Shown: positions 45,473-54,737, numbered from the stretch's first letter. The stretch is DNA of 64,000 bases from Xanthobacter autotrophicus Py2 (GCA_000017645.1 CP000781.1:948501-1012500), one strand, 5' to 3'. Notes: generated by a model not told the origin, from the sequence alone. Program-made: numbers and translations.

Positions 45473-46434
45473 GGCAGGCGCTCCAGGATATAGGCGCGGA
45501 TGGACGGCACGATGCCCTGGGGCAGGAAGATCATGAACACCATGATGAGCAGGCCCAGCACCGCCTGCTCATATTCCTGCAGCGCGGTGAGCATCTGCGG
45601 CAGCACCACCAGGAAGGCCGCGCCGACCACGGTGCCGAACACCGAGCCGAGGCCGCCGATGATGACCATGGCCACCAGCTCGATGGAATGGGAGAAGCTG
45701 GCCGCCTCCGGCGTGATCAGCCCGTTCATGGCGGCGAGCAGCCCACCCGCCACCGCCCCGTAGACCGCCGCCACGACGAAGGCGGCGAGCTTCTTGGCGC
45801 CCACATCGATGCCGGCGCCGGCAGCGGCCACCTCGCTGTCGTGAAGCGCGCGGAGCGCCCGCCCGGTGGGGCTGGCCGCGATGTTGAGCGCCAGCAGTGC
45901 GCCGATCAGCAGCGCGCCGGACGTGACCCAGTACCAGTTCAGCGCCCCGCTCACACGCCAGCCGAACAGGGACAGGCGCGACACCGCCATGCCGTCCGGC
46001 CCGCCGGTGATCTCGGCCTCGCTGTGCAGCACCAGGGCCACGATGACGCCGAAGCCCAGCGTGGCGATGGCGAGGTAATAGCCCTTCAGCTTGAGGATGG
46101 GCCGGCCTACCCCATAGGCGATCATGCCCGCCAGCACCGCGCCGAGCACAAGGCACAGCAGGGGATCGAGTCCCAGCCGCGCCGGCCCGATGGCCACCGC
46201 ATAGGCGCCGATGCCTACGAAGCCGGCGTGCCCGAGGCTCACCTGTCCCGCATAGCCCATGAGGATGGTGAGGCCGAGGGCGGCGAGCGCGAAGATCCAC
46301 ACCAGCGCCGCCACCCGCAGATGGAAGGAGGAGGGCGCCAGCACCGGCACCAGCACCATCAGCGCGGCGAGCACGATGAGCGGGGTGAGGCGGGCCCGCA
46401 GCACGCGGGAAAGATTTGCCGTGGCGGCCATCAC
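45469..46434 (-). CDS. livM: Branched-chain amino acid-type ABC transporter permease
   Basis: 321 residues, about ten membrane segments. Family motifs: GYAGQVSLGHAGFVGIGAY and LKGYYLAIATLGFGVIV, and the EAA-type segment ALHDSEVAAAGAGIDVGAKKL. Overlaps livH and livG by four bases each. Confidence 0.92.
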   Translation of the reverse strand: MMAATANLSRVLRARLTPLIVLAALMVLVPVLAPSSFHLRVAALVWIFALAALGLTILMGYAGQVSLGHAGFVGIGAYAVAIGPARLGLDPLLCLVLGAVLAGMIAYGVGRPILKLKGYYLAIATLGFGVIVALVLHSEAEITGGPDGMAVSRLSLFGWRVSGALNWYWVTSGALLIGALLALNIAASPTGRALRALHDSEVAAAGAGIDVGAKKLAAFVVAAVYGAVAGGLLAAMNGLITPEAASFSHSIELVAMVIIGGLGSVFGTVVGAAFLVVLPQMLTALQEYEQAVLGLLIMVFMIFLPQGIVPSIRAYILERLP

Positions 46435-47303
46435 ACGCGCTCCACGCTGCGGCCGCCGAACAGGCCGCGCGGCAGGAAGAACAGCACGAACAGGATCATC
46501 AGGAAGGCCACCGCGTCCTTGTAGGTGGAGGAGACATAGCCGGCGCCGAAGGTCTCCAGCAGGCCGATGAGGAGGCCCCCCACCACCGCCCCCACCGGAT
46601 TGCCCATGCCGCCCAGCATGGCGGCGGCGAAGCCCTTCAGCGCGAACAGGGTGCCGATGTCGTAGCGGGTCAGGGTGATGGGGGTGGCCACCACGCCGGC
46701 CAGCGCGCCGATGGCCGCCGACAGGCCGAACGCCATGGCGAGGATGAGCGTGACATTGATGCCCACGAGGCGGGCCGCGAGCCGGTTGGCGGCGGTGGCG
46801 AGCAGCGCCTTGCCCGACAGCGTGTGCTCAAGAAACAGATAGAGCGCCACCACGAGGCCCAGCGTGGTACCCAGCACCCACAGGCTCTGCGGCAGCAGGG
46901 TGGCGCCGCCCACCGGGATCGGGGCATCGCCCGAGAAGGCGGGCAGGGAATGGAACTGCTTGTCGAACACGATCTGCGCCACCCCCTTGATGAAGATGGA
47001 GGCGCCGATGGTGATCATGATCAGCGTCACCGGCGAGGCGCCGCGCGCCGGCTCGATGGCGAAGCGGTGCAGCAGCAGCCCCACCCCCACCGACGCCACC
47101 ACCGCGATGAAGGCCGCCACCGGCAAGGCGAGGCCGGCCGACATGAGGAACACGGTGGCCATGCCGCCGATCATGACGAAATCGCCCTGGGCGAAGTTGA
47201 TCACGTCGGAGGCGTTGTAGATGAGGGTGAAGCCGAGGGCGATGAGCGCATAGATGGCGCCCACCGTCAGCCCGGAAAACACCAGCTGGAGAAATTCGGA
47301 CAT
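46431..47303 (-). CDS. livH: Branched-chain amino acid-type ABC transporter permease
   Basis: 290 residues. Starts MSEFLQLVFSGLTVGAIYAL, with NASDVINFAQGDFVMIGG as in LivH, and GLLIGLLETFGAGYVSSTY near the end. It follows livK after about 80 bp. Confidence 0.92.
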   Translation of the reverse strand: MSEFLQLVFSGLTVGAIYALIALGFTLIYNASDVINFAQGDFVMIGGMATVFLMSAGLALPVAAFIAVVASVGVGLLLHRFAIEPARGASPVTLIMITIGASIFIKGVAQIVFDKQFHSLPAFSGDAPIPVGGATLLPQSLWVLGTTLGLVVALYLFLEHTLSGKALLATAANRLAARLVGINVTLILAMAFGLSAAIGALAGVVATPITLTRYDIGTLFALKGFAAAMLGGMGNPVGAVVGGLLIGLLETFGAGYVSSTYKDAVAFLMILFVLFFLPRGLFGGRSVERV

Positions 47304-47385
47304 GGTCGGGCCTGGCCTTTAGCGCCATCGCTCGGACGGCGCGCGCGGCGCCGCCCTGTTTCGGGGGCAGGGGTTAAGGGGCGCC

Positions 47386-48576
47386 TCAGCGCGTGGCGGC
47401 GTCCAGCGTCCAGTCGCCGCCACGGATCTCCAGCATGCGGAACGAGTCCGTGCCGAGGCCCAGGTGGTCGGTGGGCGAGAAGCTGTAGACGCCGGTCACG
47501 CCCACATAGGACTTGGTGGCTTCCAGCGCGTCGCGGATCTTCTTCGGCTCGGCGGACTTGGCCTTGTCGATGGCCTGCGTCACCAGCTGGATGCCGTCGA
47601 AGCCGTAGCCGCCGAAGGTGGAGACGCTCTGGCCCGTGGCCTTCTCGTAGGACGCCTTGTAGCCGGCGACCACCGCTTTCTGGGGGTCCTCCGCCGCGAG
47701 CTTGTCGCCAACGAGGATGGCGGGGGCAGGCAGCCGCACGCCTTCCGCCGCCGGTCCCGCCAGCTCGATGAAGCTCTTGGAGGCGACGCCGTGGCTCTGG
47801 TACAGCGGCAGCTTGAGGCCGAGCTGGGCATAGTTGCGGGTCACGATGGCCGGTCCCTGGCCGAAGCCGGGATTGAGCACCGCCTCGACGCCGGCAGTGT
47901 TCTTGATCTTGTTGAGCTGGGGCGTCATGTCGGAATCGGTGGCGCCGTAGGTCTCGTCGGCGAGCACGGTGATGTTGTAGCCGCCCACCACCTTCAGGCA
48001 TTGGTTGCGCATGGACTTGCCGAAGCCGTCGGTGCCCGAGATCATGCCGATCTTCGTGATGCCGCGTGCCTTCATGTCCTCGAAGATCTTCTGGCAGGCG
48101 GTCTTGTCGGTGTGGGGCGTCTTGAAGACGAAGGCGCGCACCGGCTCGATGATCTCGATGCCGCCGGCCAGCGACACGAAGGGGATGCCGGCCTCCTCGA
48201 ACACCGGGATCATGGCCATGGTGGCGCCGGTGGAGGTGCCGCCCACCATGGCCACCACCTTGTCGTCTTCCACCAGACGGGTGGCGAAGGTGCGCGCCTT
48301 GTTGGCGTCGCCGCCGTCGTCGTAGAGCACCAGCTCCACCGGGCGGCCGAGCAGCCCGCCCTTCTTGTTCAGCTCCTCCACATAGAGCTTCAGGGTCTTG
48401 GCCTCGGGGTCGCCGAGGAAGGCGGACGGGCCGGTGGCGGACACGACCGAACCGATCTTGATGGGGTCTGCGGCCAGGGCGGGCGCGGCGGCCAGCGGCG
48501 CGAAGGGGGCGAGGGCGAAGCTTGCGAAGGCGAGGGCGGCGCGCAGCACCGGCCGCAGGCGAGCGGTCGTATCCAT
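47386..48576 (-). CDS. livK: Branched-chain amino acid-type ABC transporter periplasmic receptor
   Basis: 396 residues from ATG 48576. A signal peptide (VLRAALAFASFALAPFAPLA, cleavage near ALA-ADP) is followed by a type I receptor fold starting IKIGSVVSATGPSAFLGDP. A frame extending to 48750 lacks a signal. First gene of livKHMGF; two TetR-type operator sites lie 96 and 154 bp upstream of its start in the gap to the divergent TetR gene. Confidence 0.9.
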   Translation of the reverse strand: MDTTARLRPVLRAALAFASFALAPFAPLAAAPALAADPIKIGSVVSATGPSAFLGDPEAKTLKLYVEELNKKGGLLGRPVELVLYDDGGDANKARTFATRLVEDDKVVAMVGGTSTGATMAMIPVFEEAGIPFVSLAGGIEIIEPVRAFVFKTPHTDKTACQKIFEDMKARGITKIGMISGTDGFGKSMRNQCLKVVGGYNITVLADETYGATDSDMTPQLNKIKNTAGVEAVLNPGFGQGPAIVTRNYAQLGLKLPLYQSHGVASKSFIELAGPAAEGVRLPAPAILVGDKLAAEDPQKAVVAGYKASYEKATGQSVSTFGGYGFDGIQLVTQAIDKAKSAEPKKIRDALEATKSYVGVTGVYSFSPTDHLGLGTDSFRMLEIRGGDWTLDAATR

Positions 48577-48671
48577 GAAGCGTTTCTCCAAAAGGTCCGT
48601 TTCGGGCCAAGGAGCGGGTTTGCCCGCCTCCAGCCGCCGCGCCATTGAGCCGACGGTAGGGGAACTATATA

Positions 48672-48693
48672 ATTGACCGACCGGATGGTCAAT
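48672..48693. promoter_or_regulatory. TetR-type operator 1 between livK and the TetR gene
   Basis: A 22-bp imperfect palindrome with perfect 7-base ends ATTGACC ... GGTCAAT. Its ends and spacing match the perfect 22-bp palindrome at 57535 (ATTAACC ... GGTTAAT). Placed to control livK and the regulator gene itself. Confidence 0.7.
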
Positions 48694-48729
48694 ATAATCG
48701 GCATCTCCCGGAAGCGCTTGATGTGGATC

Positions 48730-48751
48730 ATTGATCGACCAGACGGACAAT
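48730..48751. promoter_or_regulatory. TetR-type operator 2 between livK and the TetR gene
   Basis: Second 22-bp site, ATTGATCGACC ... CGGACAAT, starting 58 bp from the first. Arms are less perfect but keep the ATTG/CAAT ends and the CGAC core. Confidence 0.55.
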
Positions 48752-48843
48752 ATTTGTTATCTCCTGTTCGTGCGCCCCCGGGGCGGATGATGGCCGGCGC
48801 CGGGGCTCGCCCAGCGGGGCGCCGGAGGGCAGGAACAGGACAG

Positions 48844-49572
48844 ATGGCTCGGACCCGCGCGCAGGACTACGACGCAAAACGGCAGGTGATCCTGCACAAG
48901 TCGGCGGAGCTGTTCGCCCAGTTCGGCTATTCCGGCACCTCGATCACCATGATCGCGGAGGCGTGCGGCGCCTCCAAGGCGCTGCTCTATCACTATTATC
49001 CGGACAAGGAGGCGGTGCTCTTCGACATCCTCTCCACCCATCTGGAGCAGCTCATCCAGGCGGTGGAGGCGGCCCTGGAAGCAGCTCCCGAGGGCGATCG
49101 CCTGTTCGCCATCGCCGCCGCCCTGCTTGAAGCCTATCGCGATGCCGATGCCGAGCATCAGATCCAGATTGCCAACCTCAAGCTGCTGCCGGCCGACAAG
49201 CAGGACGCGCTGCGGGCCATGGAGCGCCAGCTGGTGGTGCTCATGTCGGACGCCATCGCGCAGGAGGTGCCGGAGATCGGCCGGGGGCCGCTCCTGAAGC
49301 CGGTCACCATGTCCGCCTTCGGCATGCTGAACTGGCACTATCTGTGGTTTCGCGAGGGCAAGGGCCTGACCCGCGCCGAATATGCCCGCCTCGTCACCAG
49401 CCTGATCACCGCCGGCGCCGCAGGAGCGGCGGCGGCAGTTGCAGGTCCGGAGGCGCCGCTCCGTGCCGAGCCGCGCGTGCGCGCGATCGCGCCAGCCGCG
49501 GCGCCGGTTGCGGCCGCGCGCCGCCGGGCTCCGCCGTCCACCGCCAAGGCCGGACGGCGCAAGGCGGATTAG
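48844..49572 (+). CDS. TetR-family regulator of the paa/liv region (PaaR-like)
   Basis: 242 residues from ATG 48844. N-terminal helix-turn-helix: ILHKSAELFAQFGYSGTSI and IAEACGASKALLYHYYPDKE. The ligand domain ends about residue 190, followed by a roughly 45-residue Ala/Pro/Arg-rich tail. It lies between liv and paa genes and is divergent from livK; related palindromes precede itself, livK, paaG and paaN. Control by a phenylacetate-derived CoA ester is known for PaaR of Thermus; applying it here is inference. Confidence 0.87.
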   Translation: MARTRAQDYDAKRQVILHKSAELFAQFGYSGTSITMIAEACGASKALLYHYYPDKEAVLFDILSTHLEQLIQAVEAALEAAPEGDRLFAIAAALLEAYRDADAEHQIQIANLKLLPADKQDALRAMERQLVVLMSDAIAQEVPEIGRGPLLKPVTMSAFGMLNWHYLWFREGKGLTRAEYARLVTSLITAGAAGAAAAVAGPEAPLRAEPRVRAIAPAAAPVAAARRRAPPSTAKAGRRKAD

Positions 49573-49672
49573 ACCGCGAGCCGGGCAAATGGCTTCAATT
49601 TGCTCGGTGAATCGCCTTCCTATGGTCTCGGCCGGGGTTTCCGCTTCCGCTTATCTCGCGCTATGGAACGCC

Positions 49673-50539
49673 ATGTCGCGCCGCGCCCTCGATCTCATCC
49701 TCGACCATGTCCGCGCCGAGCCCTCGCGCACCTGGTCCATCATCGTCACCATCTATGGCGATGCCATCGTGCCGCGCGGCGGCTCGGTGTGGCTCGGCAC
49801 CCTGCTTGCCTTCTTCAAGGGGCTGGATATCGCCGACGGGGTGGTGCGCACCGCCATGTCGCGCCTCGCCGCCGACGGCTGGCTGACGCGCACCCGCATC
49901 GGCCGCAACAGCTTCTATGGTCTCGCCGACAAGGGTCGCGAGACCTTCGCCCGCGCCACCGAGCACATCTACAGCCACCGCCCGCCGGAATGGCGCGGCC
50001 ACTTCCAGATGCTGCTCATCGAGCCCGCCGCGCGGGAAGGCGCGCGCGCCGCGCTGGATGCGGCCGGCTATGGGGTTCCCCTGCCGGGCGTCTTCATCGC
50101 GCCGGCAGGCGCCGAGGTGCCGGAGGAGGCGCTGGCCGCCCTGCGGCTTGAGGTTTCGGGCACGCCGGAGGCCCAGCAGGAACTGGCGGGCCGCGCCTGG
50201 CGGCTGGAGGAGACGGCGCAGGCGTATGTGAGCTTCATGGAGGTGTTCGCGCCCCTGCGCGCGGCGCTGGCGGCGGGGGAAACCCTCACCGACCTTGAGG
50301 CCATGGTGGCACGGGTGCTGCTCATCCATGAATATCGCCGCATCGTGCTGCGCGATCCCATCCTGCCGGCCGCTATCCTGCCCGCCGACTGGCCCGGCCC
50401 GGCGGCCCGTGCCCTGTGCGCCGACATCTATGCCCATGTGATCGCCGCGTCCGAGCGCTGGCTCGATGACAACGCCGTGGGCGAGGACGGCGATCCGCTG
50501 CCGGCCAGCGCTAAAATCGGGCGTCGTTTCAAGGACTAA
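49673..50539 (+). CDS. paaX: PaaX, phenylacetyl-CoA-responsive repressor
   Basis: 288 residues from ATG 49673 (MSRRALDLILDHV), which lines up with the beginning of known PaaX; in-frame ATGs at 49589 and 49622 would extend it. Winged helix at the N-terminus (VRTAMSRLAADGWLTRTRIG, NSFYGLADKG), then the PaaX-like domain and LLIHEYRRIVLRDPILPAAILPA, a hallmark of the family. It lies just upstream of paaABCDE. Together with the TetR gene next door the region has two candidate repressors for one pathway. Confidence 0.88.
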   Translation: MSRRALDLILDHVRAEPSRTWSIIVTIYGDAIVPRGGSVWLGTLLAFFKGLDIADGVVRTAMSRLAADGWLTRTRIGRNSFYGLADKGRETFARATEHIYSHRPPEWRGHFQMLLIEPAAREGARAALDAAGYGVPLPGVFIAPAGAEVPEEALAALRLEVSGTPEAQQELAGRAWRLEETAQAYVSFMEVFAPLRAALAAGETLTDLEAMVARVLLIHEYRRIVLRDPILPAAILPADWPGPAARALCADIYAHVIAASERWLDDNAVGEDGDPLPASAKIGRRFKD

Positions 50540-50595
50540 GCGCCCTTCTCGCTCCACCTGGGTCACCCGGAGCGGATATGATGCGCCGCAATATG

Positions 50596-50629
50596 TTACG
50601 AAAATAGATTGCTATAGAATTTTTCGTAA
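50596..50629. promoter_or_regulatory. Inverted repeat upstream of paaA, candidate PaaX operator
   Basis: TTACGAAAA, 16 bases, TTTTCGTAA: perfect 9-base arms in an AT-rich stretch about 33 bp before the paaA start and directly after paaX. The sequence is unlike the TetR-type sites, so a different protein, most simply PaaX, probably binds it. Confidence 0.55.
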
Positions 50630-50661
50630 TATATAAAACCGACACCCAGGGAGGAGAGCCC

Positions 50662-51657
50662 ATGTACACGCAGGCCCTCAACGCCAATCCGGACGCCGAC
50701 ACCCGTGACCTTGAGGACGCCGCGCAGCTGGCCCGTTTCGAGGCGCGCGTGGCGGACGAGGAGCGGATCGAGCCCAACGACTTCATGCCCGCCGCCTATC
50801 GCCGGACGCTGACGCGGCAGATTTCCCAGCACGCCCATTCCGAGATCATCGGCATGCAGCCGGAGGGCAATTGGATCACCCGCGCGCCCTCCCTGCGGCG
50901 TAAGGCGGCGCTGCTCGCCAAGGTGCAGGACGAGTGCGGCCACGGCCTTTACCTCTACGCGGCGGCCGAGACGCTGGGCACCTCCCGCGAGGAACTGGTG
51001 GAGCAACTGCTCTCGGGCAAGGCCAAGTATTCGTCCATCTTCAATTATCCGACGCTGACCTGGGCGGATATCGGCGCCATTGGCTGGCTGGTGGACGGGG
51101 CGGCGATCATGAACCAGATCCCGCTCTGCCGCTGCTCCTACGGGCCTTATGCGCGGGCCATGATCCGGGTGTGCAAGGAGGAATCATTCCACCAGCGCCA
51201 GGGCTACGAGATCATGCTCACCCTGGCGCGCGGCACCGCCGAGCAGAAGGAGATGGCGCAGGACGCGCTGAACCGCTGGTGGTGGCCGAGCCTGATGATG
51301 TTCGGCCCGCCGGATGCGGCCTCCAGCCATTCCGACAGCTCCATGCGCTGGAAAATCAAGCGCTTCTCCAATGACGAGCTCAGGCAGAAGTTCGTGGACG
51401 CCACCGTGCCCCAGGCCCATTTCATCGACCTCACCTTGCCCGATCCCGACCTTTCCTTCGACGAAGCCGCCGGCCACTGGCGCTACGGCGCCATCGACTG
51501 GGAGGAGTTCAAGCAGGTGATCGCCGGCAACGGCCCCTGCAACCGCGATCGCATGGCCACCCGCCGCAAGGCCCATGAGGACGGCGCCTGGGTGCGCGAG
51601 GCTGCCCGCGCCTTCGCCGAGAAGCGCGCCGCCGCCAAGACCGCCGCAGCGGCCTGA
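50662..51657 (+). CDS. paaA: Phenylacetyl-CoA 1,2-epoxidase, catalytic subunit PaaA
   Basis: 331 residues. Carboxylate-bridged di-iron oxygenase: ligands lie in [13 protein letters not shown] and [32 protein letters not shown] and [11 protein letters not shown] are typical of PaaA. A GGAGGAGAG box precedes the ATG. It starts paaABCDE; the encoded complex converts phenylacetyl-CoA to the ring epoxide. Confidence 0.95.
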   Translation: MYTQALNANPDADTRDLEDAAQLARFEARVADEERIEPNDFMPAAYRRTLTRQISQHAHSEIIGMQPEGNWITRAPSLRRKAALLAKVQDECGHGLYLYAAAETLGTSREELVEQLLSGKAKYSSIFNYPTLTWADIGAIGWLVDGAAIMNQIPLCRCSYGPYARAMIRVCKEESFHQRQGYEIMLTLARGTAEQKEMAQDALNRWWWPSLMMFGPPDAASSHSDSSMRWKIKRFSNDELRQKFVDATVPQAHFIDLTLPDPDLSFDEAAGHWRYGAIDWEEFKQVIAGNGPCNRDRMATRRKAHEDGAWVREAARAFAEKRAAAKTAAAA

Positions 51658-51685
51658 ACCAACAGAAGAGATCGAGGAGACGCCC

Positions 51686-51973
51686 ATGGCCGACGCCGCA
51701 ACGCCCTTGTGGGAAGTATTCATCCGCAGCCGCAACGGGCTCGCGCACAAGCATGCCGGATCGCTCCACGCCGCCGACGCCACGCTGGCGCTCCAGGCCG
51801 CGCGCGATCTCTACACCCGGCGCGGGGAGGGGCTGTCACTGTGGGTGGTGCCGTCGAGCGCCATCACCGCGTCCGACCCGGCGGACAAGGGCATGATGTT
51901 CGAGCCCACCGCCTCGAAGATCTATCGCCACCCCACCTTCTACGACGTGCCGGAAGAAGTCGGGCATATGTGA
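51686..51973 (+). CDS. paaB: Phenylacetyl-CoA epoxidase subunit PaaB
   Basis: 95 residues, the usual size. PLWEVFIRSRNGLAHKHAGS, ALQAARDLYTRRGEGLSLWV and SKIYRHPTFYDVPEEV are family features. Start at ATG 51686 after GAGGAGACG. It bridges the PaaAC heterodimers in the known complex. Confidence 0.95.
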   Translation: MADAATPLWEVFIRSRNGLAHKHAGSLHAADATLALQAARDLYTRRGEGLSLWVVPSSAITASDPADKGMMFEPTASKIYRHPTFYDVPEEVGHM

Positions 51974-52042
51974 CCGGGGCGCGTGGCGCCCCTCATCACC
52001 AACAAAGCTGCCCGCACGGCGGGCCGAGGCGAGGAACCCCAC

Positions 52043-52819
52043 ATGGCCACCACCTCCATCACCGTGCGCGAGACGCCGCTGGTGCGCTACCTGCTGCGCC
52101 GGGCCGACGACGCGCTCATTCTCGGCCATCGCCTGTCGGAATGGTGCGGCCATGCGCCCACCATGGAAGAAGAGATGGCGCTGGCCAACATGGGCCTCGA
52201 CCTCCTGGGTCAGGCGCGCTCGCTTTATACCTACGCTGCCGAAGTGGAAGGCGCGGGCCGCACCGAGGATGATTTCGCCTATCTGCGCGGCGAGCGCGCC
52301 TACGGCAACCTGCTGCTGGTGGAACAGCCCAACGGCGACTTCGCCCAGACCATGGCGCGGCAGCTGTTCTATTCGGCCTTCATCGATCCCTATTGGCGGG
52401 CGCTGATGGCGTCGAGCGACGCGACGCTTTCCGCCATTGCCGCCAAGGCAGAGAAGGAAAGCGCCTATCACGTGCGCCATTGCGCCGAATGGCTGATCCG
52501 CCTCGGCGACGGCACGGCGGAAAGCCACGCCCGCGCACAGGCGGCGGTGGATGGCCTGTGGCCCTTCACCGGCGAGCTGTTCGATGCGGACGCGGGCGAA
52601 GCCGGCCTCATCACCGAGGGCATTGTGCCGGATCCCGACAGCCTGCGCGCGGCGTGGCAGGCCACCGTGTCCACCGTGCTGGCTGAGGCCACCTTGAAGC
52701 TGCCGCAAGCCGGCTGGATGCAGAAGGGCGGGCGTGACGGCCGCCATTCCGAGCACCTGGGGCCGCTGCTCACCGAGCTGCAATATCTCCAGCGCACCTT
52801 CCCGGGAGCCGTCTGGTGA
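52043..52819 (+). CDS. paaC: Phenylacetyl-CoA epoxidase structural subunit PaaC
   Basis: 258 residues from ATG 52043 with a GAGGAA box upstream. ILGHRLSEWCGHAPTMEEEMAL, ANMGLDLLGQARSLYTYA and KESAYHVRHCAEWLIRLGDG are diagnostic. It has the same fold as PaaA without the di-iron centre. The stop overlaps paaD by four bases (GTGA). Confidence 0.94.
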   Translation: MATTSITVRETPLVRYLLRRADDALILGHRLSEWCGHAPTMEEEMALANMGLDLLGQARSLYTYAAEVEGAGRTEDDFAYLRGERAYGNLLLVEQPNGDFAQTMARQLFYSAFIDPYWRALMASSDATLSAIAAKAEKESAYHVRHCAEWLIRLGDGTAESHARAQAAVDGLWPFTGELFDADAGEAGLITEGIVPDPDSLRAAWQATVSTVLAEATLKLPQAGWMQKGGRDGRHSEHLGPLLTELQYLQRTFPGAVW

Positions 52820-53322
52820 CCGGCGCGGCGCTGGCCGATCCGGCGGCGCTGCGCGAGGAGGTGTGGCGCGTGGCGGGTGCGGTCACGGACCCGGAGATCC
52901 CGGTGCTCTCCATCGCCGACCTCGGCGTGCTGCGCGACGTGCGCATCGCTGACGGGCGGGTGGAAGTACTGATCACGCCCACCTATTCGGGCTGCCCGGC
53001 CATGACCATGATCGCGATCGAGATCGAGCTGGCGCTCAGCAAGGCCGGCCTCGGACCGGTGGTGGTGAAGACCGTGCTGGCCCCGGCCTGGACGACCGAT
53101 TTCATGAGCGAGGACGGCCGGCGCAAGCTGAAGGCCTACGGCATCGCCCCGCCGACGAAAACCGCTGGGCGCCGGGCGCTGTTCGGGGTCGAGGTGGTGG
53201 AATGCCCGCAGTGCGGCTCCTCCGACACGGCGGAAATCGCGCCGTTCGGCTCCACCTCCTGCAAGTCCCTGTGGCAGTGCAAGGCCTGCCGCGAGCCGTT
53301 CGATTATTTCAAATGCCACTGA
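52816..53322 (+). CDS. paaD: PaaD, maturation protein of the epoxidase (SUF-type plus zinc ribbon)
   Basis: 168 residues with a GTG start overlapping the paaC stop. The N-terminal MIP18/DUF59 domain reads AVTDPEIPVLSIADLGVLRD with TPTYSGCPAM; the C-terminal zinc ribbon is CPQCGSSD ... CKSLWQCKACREPF. It is required for metal-cofactor assembly in the paa oxygenase of other bacteria. Confidence 0.92.
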   Translation: MTGAALADPAALREEVWRVAGAVTDPEIPVLSIADLGVLRDVRIADGRVEVLITPTYSGCPAMTMIAIEIELALSKAGLGPVVVKTVLAPAWTTDFMSEDGRRKLKAYGIAPPTKTAGRRALFGVEVVECPQCGSSDTAEIAPFGSTSCKSLWQCKACREPFDYFKCH

Positions 53323-53333
53323 CGGGTGACGCC

Positions 53334-54482
53334 ATGGACAACGCGATCGACACCACCGCCGCTTCCGGCATCCCGTCCACCGGCGTGGGCGCTGCTCCGA
53401 AGGGGGCGGGTACGCCGAAATTCCATCGCCTCGCCGTGCGCGAGGTGCGCCGCGAGACTATCGATGCGGTCTCCATTACCTTCGAGGTGCCCTCCGCCCT
53501 TGCCGCCGATTTCGCCTTCGCCCCCGGCCAATACCTGACCCTGAAGGCGACGATGGAGGGCGAGGAGATCCGCCGCTCCTATTCCATCTGCTCCGGTCCG
53601 GATGACGGCGAGCTGCGCATCGCGGTGAAGCAGGTGGAGGGCGGCCTGTTCTCCACCTGGGTCAATGAAAGCCTGAAGCCCGGCGACGAACTGGAGGTGA
53701 TGACCCCCACCGGCCGCTTCGGGCTGGAGCAGGCGCCGGGCAATGCCCGCATTCATGTGGCGTTCGCGGCGGGCTCGGGCATCACGCCGGTGCTCTCCAT
53801 CGCCCGCGGCGTGCTGGCGCGCGAGCCCGACAGCCGCTTCTTCCTGTTCTATGGCAACCGCTCCACCGACAACATCCTGTTCCGCACCGAGCTGGAGGAA
53901 CTGAAGGACCGCTTCCTCGGCCGCCTGTCCGTGTTCCATGTGCTGTCGCGGGAGCAGCAGGACCTTGCCATCCTCAACGGCCATCTGGACGGGGAGAAGG
54001 TGCGCCTTCTGCTCACCGCCATGGTGCCGGCGGCGGCGGTGGACCATGCCTTCGTCTGCGGCCCCACCGCCATGATCGACGAGCTGGAGGCGACGCTCGC
54101 CGATCTCGGCCTGCCGAAGGACAAGGTGCATGTGGAGCGCTTCGTCTCGGCGCTGGGCGGCAAGCCGCGCCCGAAGCCGGTGGTGGCGCCCGATGCCGCG
54201 CCGGCCCATGTGGCCTCCCTCATCGTGGACGGCAAGCGCCGCGACGTGCCGGTTGCCGAGGGCGAGGCCATCCTCGACGCGGCGCTGCGGGCCGGCATGG
54301 ACCTGCCTTTCGCCTGCAAGGGCGGCATGTGCTCCACCTGCCGCGCCAAGGTGGTGGAAGGCGCGGCCGAGATGGAGGTGAATTATTCGCTGGAGCCGTG
54401 GGAGCTGGAAGCCGGCTTCATCCTCACCTGCCAGGCCCGGCCCACCAGCGCGCGGGTGGTGGTGGATTTCGACCAGGTGTGA
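53334..54482 (+). CDS. paaE: Phenylacetyl-CoA epoxidase reductase PaaE
   Basis: 382 residues from ATG 53334; an ATG at 53313 overlapping the paaD stop is possible. FAD motif RRSYSICS, NADPH region AAGSGITPVLSIARG and FVCGPTAMIDE, then a C-terminal plant-type 2Fe-2S domain (FACKGGMCSTCRAKV, later LTC). It supplies electrons from NADPH to PaaA. Confidence 0.95.
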   Translation: MDNAIDTTAASGIPSTGVGAAPKGAGTPKFHRLAVREVRRETIDAVSITFEVPSALAADFAFAPGQYLTLKATMEGEEIRRSYSICSGPDDGELRIAVKQVEGGLFSTWVNESLKPGDELEVMTPTGRFGLEQAPGNARIHVAFAAGSGITPVLSIARGVLAREPDSRFFLFYGNRSTDNILFRTELEELKDRFLGRLSVFHVLSREQQDLAILNGHLDGEKVRLLLTAMVPAAAVDHAFVCGPTAMIDELEATLADLGLPKDKVHVERFVSALGGKPRPKPVVAPDAAPAHVASLIVDGKRRDVPVAEGEAILDAALRAGMDLPFACKGGMCSTCRAKVVEGAAEMEVNYSLEPWELEAGFILTCQARPTSARVVVDFDQV

Positions 54483-54490
54483 GCGGGCGT

Positions 54491-54700
54491 TTGTAAATGC
54501 GCTCAAATGGGGGATTGCAGCCGTCGCAGGCGCATTATCACTGTCATGGCCGGGCTTGTCCCGGCCATCCAAGCGGTGGGGCTGGGAGTAATTTTCCCGC
54601 GCTGTCCCAAGCGGTTCGGCGTGGATACCCGGGACAAGCCCGGGCATGACGGAGGTTATTGCGTTTATACCCTTTTGAATTTCCAAACGATCTCTGATCG
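54491..54700. repeat. Intergenic palindromic repeat, copy 5 of 5, extended form
   Basis: GCGCTCAAATGGGGGATTGC left flank, GTCATGGCCGGGCTTGTCCC core, ... GATACCCGGGACAAGCCCGG, GGCATGACGGAGG, and the tail CCCTTTTGAATTTCCAAAC. It lies at the end of paaABCDE, before the terminator shared with paaK. The 339-bp gap holds nothing else than the two. Confidence 0.88.
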
Positions 54701-54737
54701 CGCGGCGCGTCCGTCGCCATCCCGTCTCTTGGCTGCA

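Noticed and set aside
34328..54700. Possible CRISPR array from recurrent palindromes
   Set aside because: The copies are about 5-20 kb apart and not in tandem with regular spacers; no cas genes are seen.
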